Part shown: one piece after another, positions 1-6,493 of the stretch | Position numbering within the stretch: position 1 is the stretch's first letter | Layout: each line of letters starts with the position of its first letter | Assembly: GCA_002436205.1 (NCBI GenBank) | Contig: DJKT01000027.1 | Coordinates: 1-8,074 of the forward strand | Length of the DNA stretch: 8,074 nucleotides | Reading direction: 5' to 3' | Source of the DNA: Candidatus Peribacter sp. UBA6535 | GTDB lineage: Bacteria; Patescibacteriota; Gracilibacteria; Peribacterales; Peribacteraceae | Translations under genes and position numbers: made by a program | Notes under the pieces: model-generated | Seen by the model: the letters and a program-made list of their open reading frames with translations, nothing else | What the model was told of the DNA's origin: nothing | The model's database searches: none

Positions 1-402
1 CCAAATATGCACCTCTTGCAAGTCAGGTAACTTTGCAGCTAGCTCTTCTATCATAGAAGATTTCCATGGCAGAGTTCTAACATCTCCAGTTGGCTTAAGC
101 AAGACCTCCTCAAACGTTAGCCCTCCCATCGCCAGAAGATCCGTTATCCGACCAACAAGCTCAGATTTCCTCGTCCGACCTGTCATCAAAATCGCATACA
201 CGCTGGGGTCGGCAATACTGCTATGTGCACTTGATACTGTACTACCTATCCACAAGTCATTGGGTGGATCGATTACACAAGGCGCTGACAATGATTGTAA
301 CGTATCATACCAATGACCAATGTGCCCTTCCCAATCGTCGGGGTGCATCGGACTCATAAAAAGAGTTGCATCAAAATCGTATATGTGCAACTGAGTTTTC
401 AT
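1..402 (-). CDS. HAD-superfamily phosphatase, Swiss-army-knife RNA-repair-like (3' end beyond window)
   Basis: This gene begins at an ATG that overlaps the TGA of the upstream HAD gene (ATGA) and stays open to the left edge, giving 134 residues without a stop. Residues 8-15 read YDFDATLF, the HAD motif I with nucleophile D9 and acid/base D11. A TGR motif at 74-76 is HAD motif II, and LKP at 102-104 with K114 fits the motif III region. The motif-I spacing, the W-rich stretch at 24-51 and the LKP motif resemble the HAD 'Swiss army knife' family (PF10307-like), which is common in phages and proposed to act in RNA or nucleotide repair. The terminal acidic motif would lie outside the window. An AGG lies about 6 nt before the start. 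Unlike most neighbours it has no CTS-like N-terminus, so it probably acts in the infected cell rather than travelling in the virion. The family call is from remembered motifs, not from a search. Confidence 0.72.
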   Translation of the reverse strand, partial: MKTQLHIYDFDATLFMSPMHPDDWEGHIGHWYDTLQSLSAPCVIDPPNDLWIGSTVSSAHSSIADPSVYAILMTGRTRKSELVGRITDLLAMGGLTFEEVLLKPTGDVRTLPWKSSMIEELAAKLPDLQEVHIW

Positions 403-1103
403 ACACCTAATTCCTTTAGCTGTTCCACAGTATCTACGCTTCCACCCGGCATATGCCAGATACCAATTCCGCCGGCGGCATTCCAGCTATCGACGGTCGT
501 AAGCTTATCATCAATAAGTATGTTGGGAATGCCATTAGTCGTTGCATGCCTGACCTTCTCTGTAGCAGGTGCTATAATGACGTCGTTCGGGGGCTTGATA
601 GGGTTAAGCCATCTATGCACCCACAGTTCCTTTCCTTCTGCAGATGACATCACTGTATCATTCCTTGACGCAATTGGTGCAGTCAAGATGTTAAGTGTTC
701 GTCCTGTACTGGCAAGAAATGGCCAAAGTTTCTCCAACGCATCCAGCCAGGGTTTCATCTCAGCAAATAGAGGTCCGGGATTCGCTCCAATAGCACCCAT
801 CATGAAATCTCGTACCACCTTAATGTCAAGATCTGGTCTATCCTTCGCGCGCCAATCAGATCCGAGCGTCTCGCGAACCTTTCGTAACCGCTTTTCGTAT
901 CCCTTACTCACCTCCACACCTGCTATACGACCACCGTCTAAGAGGTCATTGACGAGCTTAACAACTGCCTGCTCAAAATTCACCAACACGCCGTCCATAT
1001 CGCAGAATATCTGTGACTCGGGTTGGACTTGAGCTGTCGTTTCTAGCACTTCTTCATTGGCTTCTACTAGAAGAGCTCTTATGTATTCACGGAGTAGGTT
1101 CAT
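399..1103 (-). CDS. 5'(3')-deoxyribonucleotidase-like HAD phosphatase with N-terminal CTS-like peptide
   Basis: This 234-residue protein has all HAD catalytic motifs: DMDGV at 35-39 (nucleophile D35, acid/base D37), T141 in ILTAP, K183, and the acidic pair D198-D199 in LIDDK. The C-terminal W-x-x-AGG-x-GI pattern at 206-215 is typical of phage NT5C-like 5' nucleotidases, which remove phosphate from (deoxy)nucleoside monophosphates. Residues 1-14 are MNLLREYIRALLVE, a CTS-like peptide ending in an L-V-E candidate prohead-protease site. An acidic linker (15-31) separates it from the HAD core. The start is supported by an AGGA 7 nt upstream and by the motif itself; the gap to the previous gene is 1 nt. 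If the leader works like the T4 CTS, this enzyme is packaged in the head and injected. That is inference; the HAD assignment is firm. Confidence 0.88.
   Translation of the reverse strand: MNLLREYIRALLVEANEEVLETTAQVQPESQIFCDMDGVLVNFEQAVVKLVNDLLDGGRIAGVEVSKGYEKRLRKVRETLGSDWRAKDRPDLDIKVVRDFMMGAIGANPGPLFAEMKPWLDALEKLWPFLASTGRTLNILTAPIASRNDTVMSSAEGKELWVHRWLNPIKPPNDVIIAPATEKVRHATTNGIPNILIDDKLTTVDSWNAAGGIGIWHMPGGSVDTVEQLKELGV
1062..1103 (-). repeat. CTS-like copy, N-terminal, nucleotidase gene
   Basis: Encodes MNLLREYIRALLVE, with a candidate (L/I)-x-E prohead-protease site L-V-E. The DNA carries TACATAAGAG, shared exactly with the copies at 4336 and 2313. Confidence 0.8.
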
Positions 1104-1104
1104 C

Positions 1105-1647
1105 TCATAATCCTATAAAGATAACATCACCGGATGATGTGTAGTCTTTAGTTATAGATTCCCAAACCCGCTTGGCCGCAGCAGACGTACCTGATCCTAA
1201 CGTGCAGTGATGTGCTCCAATAAACACTCCGCCATTTCTTTTTGCATACTCGCTAGCTTTGTCTATGAATGCTTTGTAGATTTCTTTACCGTGCCCTTTG
1301 CCGCGATTACCTTCATCATGAATCCATGCGTTTGCTACATCATAGAACTTTGGCCTGAAAGGTGTATTACCTTCAAGCTCTATCTCGGCCCACTTCCCAT
1401 TTTCATCTCGTGCTATGGTTGTTCTTGGCTTAGCATTTTTTGCCCACTTCTTTTCTGCAGCAAGATATTCAGGCGTTTGCTTTAGAGCATCAACATCTGA
1501 TTGGCAGTCTCGGAATCTAAGATGTGTTCCGCCCTGGGCATATCCAATTCTTCCCAGTTCAACTCGGAAGTAATTCTCATCTCCCTTGCTCTTCAAGGTG
1601 GGAGTCTCAGTTAGCAGCTCTTGTATGTATTCACGAAGTAGACTCAT
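1105..1647 (-). CDS. GNAT-family N-acetyltransferase with N-terminal CTS-like peptide
   Basis: This 180-residue protein carries a clear GNAT motif A at 115-120, RGKGHG, which matches the R/Q-x-x-G-x-G/A pyrophosphate-binding loop for acetyl-CoA. It is followed by an amphipathic helix (121-136), a beta-strand around VFIGAH (141-146) and an SAAAKRVWESI segment near 155-165, as expected for motif B. Acetyl transfer to an amine is the family reaction; the acceptor cannot be read from the sequence. Residues 1-14 (MSLLREYIQELLTE) are a CTS-like peptide ending in L-T-E. The start overlaps the TGA of the preceding ART gene (ATGA), with a GGGGTG ribosome site just upstream. The region at 15-95 is unassigned and contains a possible N-terminal half of the GNAT fold. 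Packaging into the head is inferred from the leader only. Confidence 0.8.
   Translation of the reverse strand: MSLLREYIQELLTETPTLKSKGDENYFRVELGRIGYAQGGTHLRFRDCQSDVDALKQTPEYLAAEKKWAKNAKPRTTIARDENGKWAEIELEGNTPFRPKFYDVANAWIHDEGNRGKGHGKEIYKAFIDKASEYAKRNGGVFIGAHHCTLGSGTSAAAKRVWESITKDYTSSGDVIFIGL
1606..1647 (-). repeat. CTS-like copy, N-terminal, GNAT gene
   Basis: Encodes MSLLREYIQELLTE, ending in the candidate cleavage site L-T-E. The following residues, TPTLKSKGD, look like linker rather than folded domain. Confidence 0.8.
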
Positions 1648-3176
1648 CCGTCACCCCGACCAGTCTGTATAATTTCCAGCCCTCGATCTTCAGCATACGT
1701 CCTAAACCTAACGGGAACCGGTCGATCATCTGCTATGACAAAAGCAACGGGCTGCCAATTATCTACTAATGCTTCATTCCCGTATACACCGACACCGGCA
1801 CCAGCTGGATTCCAGTCTTCTTTACTGAGTACAATCGGGGCCCAGTCATCACGTCCGTACTCAGGTGGGTAGTACGACTTCGCTACGCCTTTGTTCATAC
1901 CAGAGGACTTCGTTCTGTGCGTACCAATTTGGCTTCTATACGCATACTGCATACCTGTGACAACGTCATCCATATTATTGGCCAGCAAAGAAATATGCCC
2001 CTTCACCTGAAGTCCGTAATTTCCGTATTCTCCTGTTGCTAGTTCGTTTGGAAGATAGGCATTCGTGCTCAGTTCATCCTTGCTAGACGCCTTGAGGAGT
2101 TTTATTATGTCATACTCATCTTGGGCCCAATGTATGGTAACCAGGCTATCCATGAAGGCCTTATCGGCGTGTTTATGAAATGCTTTCTTTAGCTCACGAC
2201 CAGATTGAAACATCTTCGATGCAGCTTCTTTGTCCCCCTGGCTAACTGTTCTTTCTTGGTACTGGGGGTTGGCTTGAATGTCTTTTACAAATTCCTGGCG
2301 GCTTGCGAGGTCTTCCGCTAACAGCTCTCTTATGTACTTACGCAAAAAAGACTCCCTTGTCCCCTTGGGCTGCGCAGCTATTTTGTAGTCACCGGGAACA
2401 AGCTGGGAAAGACTTACGATAAACTCATCGCCGTAGTGCTCAACATCCTGCATCAGTCGCATAAGGATATCCGGGTTTTCGCACGGACCGCTTAGAGTTA
2501 CGGGAGCAAAAGCAATTTCTTCTGGACTAAAATTCCGACGGACCACAACCCAATCCCTACCGCCGCGCTTGGTTTTCCCGGCGGCGTAAACTCTAGCGCT
2601 CGAAAGGTCAGAAGTCCAGGAGCTGAATCGGAACATTTTGACAGGTACGCCAGCCAGAATATCAGGCGCTTGATCTCCGTGAATACCACGATAGAGCCGA
2701 ATAGAATTACCGTACTTTTCACGGACTGCTGCTTTTACCATCTCGTGAAATTTTGGCCAGTATGGATGACTACCAACTGGCATGCTGTGTGACGCTCCTT
2801 TCCAGGTATTGATTTGTTTTTCCAGCATGTCGCAGAATTGATCCTCGTCGGATATGCTACCGCTTACCTTTTCCCAGTCAATACCAAATGTGGGGTGATC
2901 AAATATTTTAAGATACCGTCCGCTGTCTTCATCCATCGTTTCCGAAACGACTTCCCACACTTCGTTGTGATAGGTGCCGCTTTCGAAACGGACTATCTCC
3001 TGGTCAAAGGCGCGACTGATTTCGGCTTCGGTACCAGCTGCTTTCGCATCATATGAAAGCGATCCCCCACCTTTAAAATATAAAAGGAAGTGTACCCCAT
3101 CTCGCTCGACATGCCAAAGATGAGCTAGCGTATCATCATGCTCATATTGGAGAGCTGCGTACTCAAGGACGTTCAT
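1644..3176 (-). CDS. ADP-ribosyltransferase fused through an internal CTS-like linker to a second phage domain
   Basis: This 510-residue protein appears to have two modules. Module 1 (about 1-275) has R-S-E class ART motifs: R163 in LYRG, the SSWTS strand at 185-189, and a candidate catalytic E251 in GDEF. The residue two before that glutamate is G249 rather than the usual E/Q of arginine-specific enzymes, so specificity may differ. Residues 277-288 (FLRKYIRELLAE) are an internal CTS-like element with an L-A-E site. Module 2 (289-510) has IHW at 348-350, KDELS at 366-370 and DNWQPVAFVI at 472-481. These resemble a domain I associate with phage proteins, but I can assign no function. There is no N-terminal CTS; the start has a good AAGGGA site 5 nt upstream. 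Cleavage after E288 would give pieces of 288 and 222 residues. NAD-dependent modification of a host protein is the likely role of module 1, by analogy with T4 Alt. Confidence 0.72.
   Translation of the reverse strand: MNVLEYAALQYEHDDTLAHLWHVERDGVHFLLYFKGGGSLSYDAKAAGTEAEISRAFDQEIVRFESGTYHNEVWEVVSETMDEDSGRYLKIFDHPTFGIDWEKVSGSISDEDQFCDMLEKQINTWKGASHSMPVGSHPYWPKFHEMVKAAVREKYGNSIRLYRGIHGDQAPDILAGVPVKMFRFSSWTSDLSSARVYAAGKTKRGGRDWVVVRRNFSPEEIAFAPVTLSGPCENPDILMRLMQDVEHYGDEFIVSLSQLVPGDYKIAAQPKGTRESFLRKYIRELLAEDLASRQEFVKDIQANPQYQERTVSQGDKEAASKMFQSGRELKKAFHKHADKAFMDSLVTIHWAQDEYDIIKLLKASSKDELSTNAYLPNELATGEYGNYGLQVKGHISLLANNMDDVVTGMQYAYRSQIGTHRTKSSGMNKGVAKSYYPPEYGRDDWAPIVLSKEDWNPAGAGVGVYGNEALVDNWQPVAFVIADDRPVPVRFRTYAEDRGLEIIQTGRGDG
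2313..2351 (-). repeat. CTS-like copy, internal, between ART and second domain
   Basis: Encodes SFLRKYIRELLAE at residues 276-288, with site L-A-E. It sits exactly at the boundary between the ART module and the unknown C-terminal module. Confidence 0.75.
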
Positions 3177-3181
3177 TTTGA

Positions 3182-3187
3182 TCCCTT
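3182..3187 (-). promoter_or_regulatory. Shine-Dalgarno site of the ART fusion gene
   Basis: AAGGGA on the minus strand lies 5 nt before the ATG ending at 3174. It sits in the 17-nt gap between two genes, the only junction here without a 4-nt overlap or a 1-nt gap, and it fixes the start of the ART fusion gene, which lacks the usual CTS at its N-terminus. Confidence 0.7.
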
Positions 3188-3193
3188 GTGTAT

Positions 3194-3748
3194 TTATGCG
3201 GCTGCTTCATCTTCACACCCCTCTTCTGCACTTACCAGCTCTTTTATTCCAGACGCGTTCCACACACATCCTGACGCGACATCCCATCCGTAATACCAGT
3301 CAGAGTCCATTCGCATATCACGTCGGTACGGACAAATCTCAATACCATCGTAGTGGCTTGTGACCTTTGGCCAATCGATTGCGTCAACCCGTCCACGCGC
3401 GTTTTGAACACCGTACATCTTCTCAAATTTCTTAAAATCGTTTTTATCTGTTATGAATAAAATCTCATAATCGTTCAAAATGACGTCGTATGAGCTGTCG
3501 TATCTGCCGGCGCCACCCATCCCCCCCACGGTACAAAACTCGATCCAATCAATTGCGCTACCATCCAGACATTCATACCACAAGCCATTAGGCTTGAAGC
3601 CAACTTGTTGGGAAAACCCACTAATTTGTGGCTTCTCGCCAGCTCGGGAGCCCTGACGGCTGTGGTGGATACGTACCTTCTCCCCACCTGTCAAAGGAAA
3701 ATGAGACTCACGGAGAAGCTCTCCTATGTACTCGCGTAGTAGGTTCAT
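3194..3748 (-). CDS. conserved phage protein of unknown function with N-terminal CTS-like peptide
   Basis: This 184-residue protein starts with MNLLREYIGELLRE, a CTS-like peptide ending in L-R-E. Its core has distinctive motifs: VRIHHS at 25-30, FKPNGLWYEC at 51-60, a beta-rich YDVILNDYEILFI stretch around 87-99, IDWPKV at 124-129, YDGIEI at 133-138 and WYYGWDVASGCVW at 151-163. I have a general impression of this KPxGLWY/YDGIEI pattern recurring in large phages, but no function is known to me. The order of His (28/29), Trp-Tyr (57-58) and Glu (137) is compatible with an H-Y-E type ART fold, which would fit the neighbourhood, but that is speculative. The tail is acidic (EEGCEDEAAA). The start overlaps the previous stop (ATGA), with GGGAGGG about 10 nt upstream. 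A head-packaged role is inferred from the leader. Confidence 0.75.
   Translation of the reverse strand: MNLLREYIGELLRESHFPLTGGEKVRIHHSRQGSRAGEKPQISGFSQQVGFKPNGLWYECLDGSAIDWIEFCTVGGMGGAGRYDSSYDVILNDYEILFITDKNDFKKFEKMYGVQNARGRVDAIDWPKVTSHYDGIEICPYRRDMRMDSDWYYGWDVASGCVWNASGIKELVSAEEGCEDEAAA
3707..3748 (-). repeat. CTS-like copy, N-terminal, unknown-function gene
   Basis: Encodes MNLLREYIGELLRE, with site L-R-E. Confidence 0.8.
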
Positions 3749-4377
3749 CGTTCTATTACCCTCCCATCAGCGCGGAGCGCATTCAACGTCGTTGGCTCTT
3801 TTGTATACCGCTTGCTCAGAGGAGACTTAGTCCAGTCAACAAACTTTTTCGAGCGCGGACTATATCTATCGCCGTATGGTCGATTGACATCGAATCCTGC
3901 GACTTTCTGATCACAATTGTCTTCCTCTATTTCTGGGGTAAGCTCATTGTCTAAATTATCAAGCTGATGAGCTGTAACATCACCGCGATTCCCAAGATAA
4001 TAGTCCCATACCCTACGTGCCTCCGGTGAAACTGCATCTCTATCTGCAATCAATCCGCTCCCCATCTCGGTCGCATATTCCATGGCCACGTCATAGAGCA
4101 TCGGACCCCAGCCTGGACCAGTATTGGAAGACGAAACTTTCCAGGCATCACCGCAAGGTCCGTATTCTCGGCCCTTGATGTTAGATACATAAACCTCACC
4201 CCAGGGACCGTCATAAGAAGCGCTAAGACCTTTCCCGCTTTCATCAACATAATGAATTACTGCACCGCGGCCATGTGCATGGGGTTCGATGGCGATGTGT
4301 ACATCATCTGGTAGATCCCGTGGACCCTTGGCAGCTTCAGTCAATAATTCTCTTATGTACTCGCGGAGCAGATTCAT
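3745..4377 (-). CDS. GNAT-like protein, downstream copy of a tandem pair, with N-terminal CTS-like peptide
   Basis: This 210-residue protein begins with the near-consensus CTS MNLLREYIRELLTE, followed by AAKGPRDLPD. The most conserved core is GPGWGPMLYDVAMEYA at 87-102, which could be a divergent GNAT acetyl-CoA loop and helix (G-x-G), then LIADRDAVSPEARRVWDYY at 109-127, resembling the late strand and helix of GNAT proteins. The C-terminal tail DWTKSPLSKRYT (181-192) is shared with the upstream gene. The two proteins are clear paralogues, with matching order of all these blocks and obvious DNA similarity around 4080-4115 versus 4695-4730. The start overlaps the upstream TGA (ATGA). GNAT assignment is moderate because motif A is atypical; substrate is unknown. 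The peptide suggests packaging in the head. Confidence 0.72.
   Translation of the reverse strand: MNLLREYIRELLTEAAKGPRDLPDDVHIAIEPHAHGRGAVIHYVDESGKGLSASYDGPWGEVYVSNIKGREYGPCGDAWKVSSSNTGPGWGPMLYDVAMEYATEMGSGLIADRDAVSPEARRVWDYYLGNRGDVTAHQLDNLDNELTPEIEEDNCDQKVAGFDVNRPYGDRYSPRSKKFVDWTKSPLSKRYTKEPTTLNALRADGRVIER
4336..4377 (-). repeat. CTS-like copy, N-terminal, downstream GNAT-like gene
   Basis: Encodes MNLLREYIRELLTE, the copy closest to the consensus, with site L-T-E. Confidence 0.8.
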
Positions 4378-5117
4378 GATTCCATCAACTTCCCAGCTGC
4401 GCTGAGTTTGTCCATCATTGTGGGTGGAGCTGTGTACCGCTTGCTCAAGGGAGACTTGATCCAGTCCATATCCGACGGTTTGCCTGCCGCATGAAGTGTG
4501 ACCGAACTATAACCAGCAACTCTCTGATTACAATTGTCTTCCTCTTCTGGCGTGAGAGTATTTTCAAGATCATCAAGCTGATGAGCTGTGACATCCGGAC
4601 GATTGTTCATGTAGTAATCCCAGACTTTTCTGGCAGAATTAGATACCACTCCTCTATCTGAAATCAACCCACCACCATTCAGCGTCGCATATTCCATAGC
4701 CACATCATAGAGCATCGGGCCCCAGCCGGGTACAGCAGATGAATCTAGTACCATCCAAGCGTCTTCGCACTGACCTGCTGTAGCGGCTTCCTTCTCGGTC
4801 GGTTTATATATCATCACTATTCCAAAGGGTGTGCCCTCCGGAGTGGGTCTGGATCCCCATCCAACAGAATTACCATCATCTTCCACGTACTGAACTTCCG
4901 CGATATCACCGTAGCCATCGTTGTCTAGAAATATCTTCACAAAAATACCGTCTGGCAGATCCTGCGGGCCCTTGGCTGCTTCAGTCAACAATCCTCTCAC
5001 CCACTCACGTAGCAAGGTTTCTTGTATCTCTTCCTGCTCGAGAGTGACCAGCACAACATCCCCAACCGGAACGTTTTGGTCATCTATAGTCGTGAATATT
5101 TGAGGTTCTCTTTTCAC
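4374..5117 (-). CDS. GNAT-like protein, upstream copy of the tandem pair, with internal CTS-like peptide
   Basis: This 247-residue paralogue of the next gene has the same blocks: LLTEAAKGPQDLPDG at 43-57, GWGPMLYDVAMEYA at 131-144, SNSARKVWDYY at 159-169, TAHQLDDLE at 177-185 and a KSPLSKRYT tail at 221-229. Its CTS-like segment (LLREWVRGLLTE, 35-46) is preceded by an acidic extension of about 34 residues instead of lying at the start. The chosen start is a GTG that forms a GTGA overlap with the previous stop; no ATG lies between it and the CTS, and the ribosome site is weak, so the exact start is uncertain. The extension (REPQIFTT..., VVLVTLEQEE) might be a remnant of another small module that would be cut away at L-T-E. 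The enzymatic role (acetyl transfer) is inferred from the fold-like motifs only. Confidence 0.7.
   Translation of the reverse strand: MKREPQIFTTIDDQNVPVGDVVLVTLEQEEIQETLLREWVRGLLTEAAKGPQDLPDGIFVKIFLDNDGYGDIAEVQYVEDDGNSVGWGSRPTPEGTPFGIVMIYKPTEKEAATAGQCEDAWMVLDSSAVPGWGPMLYDVAMEYATLNGGGLISDRGVVSNSARKVWDYYMNNRPDVTAHQLDDLENTLTPEEEDNCNQRVAGYSSVTLHAAGKPSDMDWIKSPLSKRYTAPPTMMDKLSAAGKLMES
4980..5015 (-). repeat. CTS-like copy, internal, upstream GNAT-like gene
   Basis: Encodes LLREWVRGLLTE at residues 35-46, with site L-T-E. Tyr is replaced by Trp; the residues after the site match those of the paralogue. Confidence 0.75.
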
Positions 5118-5476
5118 AATCCACTCTCAGTCTCAAGATCCCAAGGTCCCCAGTGTCCGTGATCTAATATCTTCTTGCGAGCCTCTTCCCATGAGTACTC
5201 AATGATATTGCCAATTCTATCAATCTGTCCAACCGCATAATAAATTTGCATTGGTAATGAGAGGTCTCTTCCATTAGACTTGTCTATCACAATCCCGCTA
5301 TCTAGTACCCACGCATGTCCGTATGGCACACCCGCAATAGCACCTTGGCCCATAACTTCGCCGTGCACAAGAGTAAGGCCACAATCGCTCTTACCGAACG
5401 TACAATTCTCCATCATATATTGACCAGCGGCTTCGTAACAATCTCCACCGACACTTGTTGACGGAATTGACCTCAT
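5114..5476 (-). CDS. small Cys-His-Asp peptidase- or transglutaminase-like phage protein
   Basis: This 120-residue protein has GDCYEAA at 11-17 (C13 at the start of a helix), LVHGEV at 36-41, YGHAWVLD at 52-59 (H54) and VIDKSNGR at 63-70 (D65). Cys at a helix start followed by GHAW and a following Asp is the layout of papain-like, NlpC/P60 or transglutaminase-type folds, so C13-H54-D65 is a candidate triad. The end, HWGPWDLE at 108-115, also fits a family pattern I have seen in phages, without known function. The protein has no CTS-like segment, unlike the genes on both sides. The start is fixed by an ATGA overlap and an AAGGTG site upstream. It could be a hydrolase, an amidase or a crosslinking enzyme; nothing here decides between them. 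Confidence 0.6.
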   Translation of the reverse strand: MRSIPSTSVGGDCYEAAGQYMMENCTFGKSDCGLTLVHGEVMGQGAIAGVPYGHAWVLDSGIVIDKSNGRDLSLPMQIYYAVGQIDRIGNIIEYSWEEARKKILDHGHWGPWDLETESGL

Positions 5477-6492
5477 GCCTTCACCTTACCCAGAGTATAA
5501 GCTACTGGTCTGAACTTGAATGCGTTTTTACCACCCTTCTTATCAGCGATAAAGACATTAACAGAAGTTATCTCTATTTCTTCGCCCTTCGGAATCCTTA
5601 CTTCACTCTCATCTTCGAAGTATGGTAGCTCTTCTCCGGTCATTGTCGGGTCATAGCCAAAGTCATTTGGTACTTTACCCCAAAACATTACATGAAGAGT
5701 CTTACCTCGGTTGGTTGCACTCCATACATCAGCAAAGTGCGAAGCAATATCTATATTTGTCGTCCATGATTCACCAATCTCTTCATTTTTTAACTGAGCC
5801 ATTATAAACGAGCCGGCTTCACGTTCACTTAGCCCAGAAGATTGGCCTCTAGCGACCTTTCTTATTTGCGAAGCTAAGTTTGTAGTGGGCATATCAATCT
5901 TCATTCCACGAAAGATATTCTTGAAACCCGGGCCGGCTGAATTATCTTTTTCTATTATTAGCTCTCTTACATCTTCGGTGAGCAGAGCTTGGATATACTC
6001 GCGCAAAAGTTCCACGCTGAGCTTACTATCTGTATCGCCCATGATCCAGTCGCGCGCAAAATTATCGATATCTGCGATTTCGCTAACTCGTGTCTCACGT
6101 CCAAGACCGCGGAGATAACCTTGATATGCTTTATCAATTTCTTTCAGCGTTACAGGATCGAGGTGCTTGGCCAAAGAAGGGTGCATCTTCATCCGAGCCA
6201 GAATGGGATACTCTTCCAGCTCGGCCCAGGTGTGTTCCTCATTCTTTCCCGCTTGGTACATGGCAAATAATCCATCTGCGGCACCAAGCGCACCACCAAC
6301 GAGTGGTATCTCCCCCATGGCGATCTTTATGAATTCAATCCCGACATTTGCACTACGCGCCCGACGGCCGGCTTCGTCTGTTTCTTCTTGAATGCGCTCG
6401 ATCAGATCCAAGATCTCACCGACAGTCTTCATCTGACTTGGGTGGAGCTCTTCCTCTGGAAGGACGTCGACATATTCACGGAGTAGGTTCAT
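5473..6492 (-). CDS. two-module protein: CTS, helical domain, internal CTS, ADP-ribosyltransferase
   Basis: This 339-residue protein starts with MNLLREYVDVLPEE at an ATG 1 nt after the previous stop; a longer in-frame start 30 nt upstream is rejected because it precedes this motif. Residues 20-158 form a helical domain with KTVGEILDLI near 22-31 and a hydrophobic glycine-rich stretch around IPLVGGALGAADG (62-74). Residues 161-173 (ELLREYIQALLTE) are an internal CTS-like linker. Residues 174-339 are an ART with all three R-S-E motifs: R195 in IFRG, SWTT at 242-245, and E295-S-E297, the E-x-E signature of arginine-specific enzymes. Cleavage at both L-x-E sites would release a helical piece of about 160 residues and an ART of 166 residues. 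The upstream multidomain gene has the same order, so the two are paralogues. Modifying host arginines after injection, as T4 Alt does, is the inferred role. Confidence 0.85.
   Translation of the reverse strand: MNLLREYVDVLPEEELHPSQMKTVGEILDLIERIQEETDEAGRRARSANVGIEFIKIAMGEIPLVGGALGAADGLFAMYQAGKNEEHTWAELEEYPILARMKMHPSLAKHLDPVTLKEIDKAYQGYLRGLGRETRVSEIADIDNFARDWIMGDTDSKLSVELLREYIQALLTEDVRELIIEKDNSAGPGFKNIFRGMKIDMPTTNLASQIRKVARGQSSGLSEREAGSFIMAQLKNEEIGESWTTNIDIASHFADVWSATNRGKTLHVMFWGKVPNDFGYDPTMTGEELPYFEDESEVRIPKGEEIEITSVNVFIADKKGGKNAFKFRPVAYTLGKVKA
5974..6012 (-). repeat. CTS-like copy, internal, helical domain to ART boundary
   Basis: Encodes ELLREYIQALLTE at residues 161-173, with site L-T-E, between the helical module and the ART. 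Confidence 0.8.
6451..6492 (-). repeat. CTS-like copy, N-terminal, second ART gene
   Basis: Encodes MNLLREYVDVLPEE. The candidate site is L-P-E, one residue earlier than in most copies. The first half of its DNA (CTACTCCGTGAATA) is identical to the copy at 1062. Confidence 0.75.
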
Positions 6493-6493
6493 T

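Noticed and set aside
313..1032. Long plus-strand open frame of 239 codons
   Set aside because: It is antisense to the HAD nucleotidase, whose catalytic motifs are complete; the plus-strand translation is rich in Ser/Thr/Pro with no recognisable domain. Other plus-strand frames in the window are shadows for the same reason.
2498..2722. Minus-strand open frame of 74 codons with a hydrophobic start
   Set aside because: It lies in another frame within the ART motifs of the 1644-3176 gene and has no supporting ribosome site or context.
3191..3198. CATAAATA on the minus strand, one mismatch from the T4 late promoter TATAAATA
   Set aside because: A start of transcription here would fall on the ribosome site of the next gene and leave almost no leader, and the element overlaps the upstream stop codon; probably chance.
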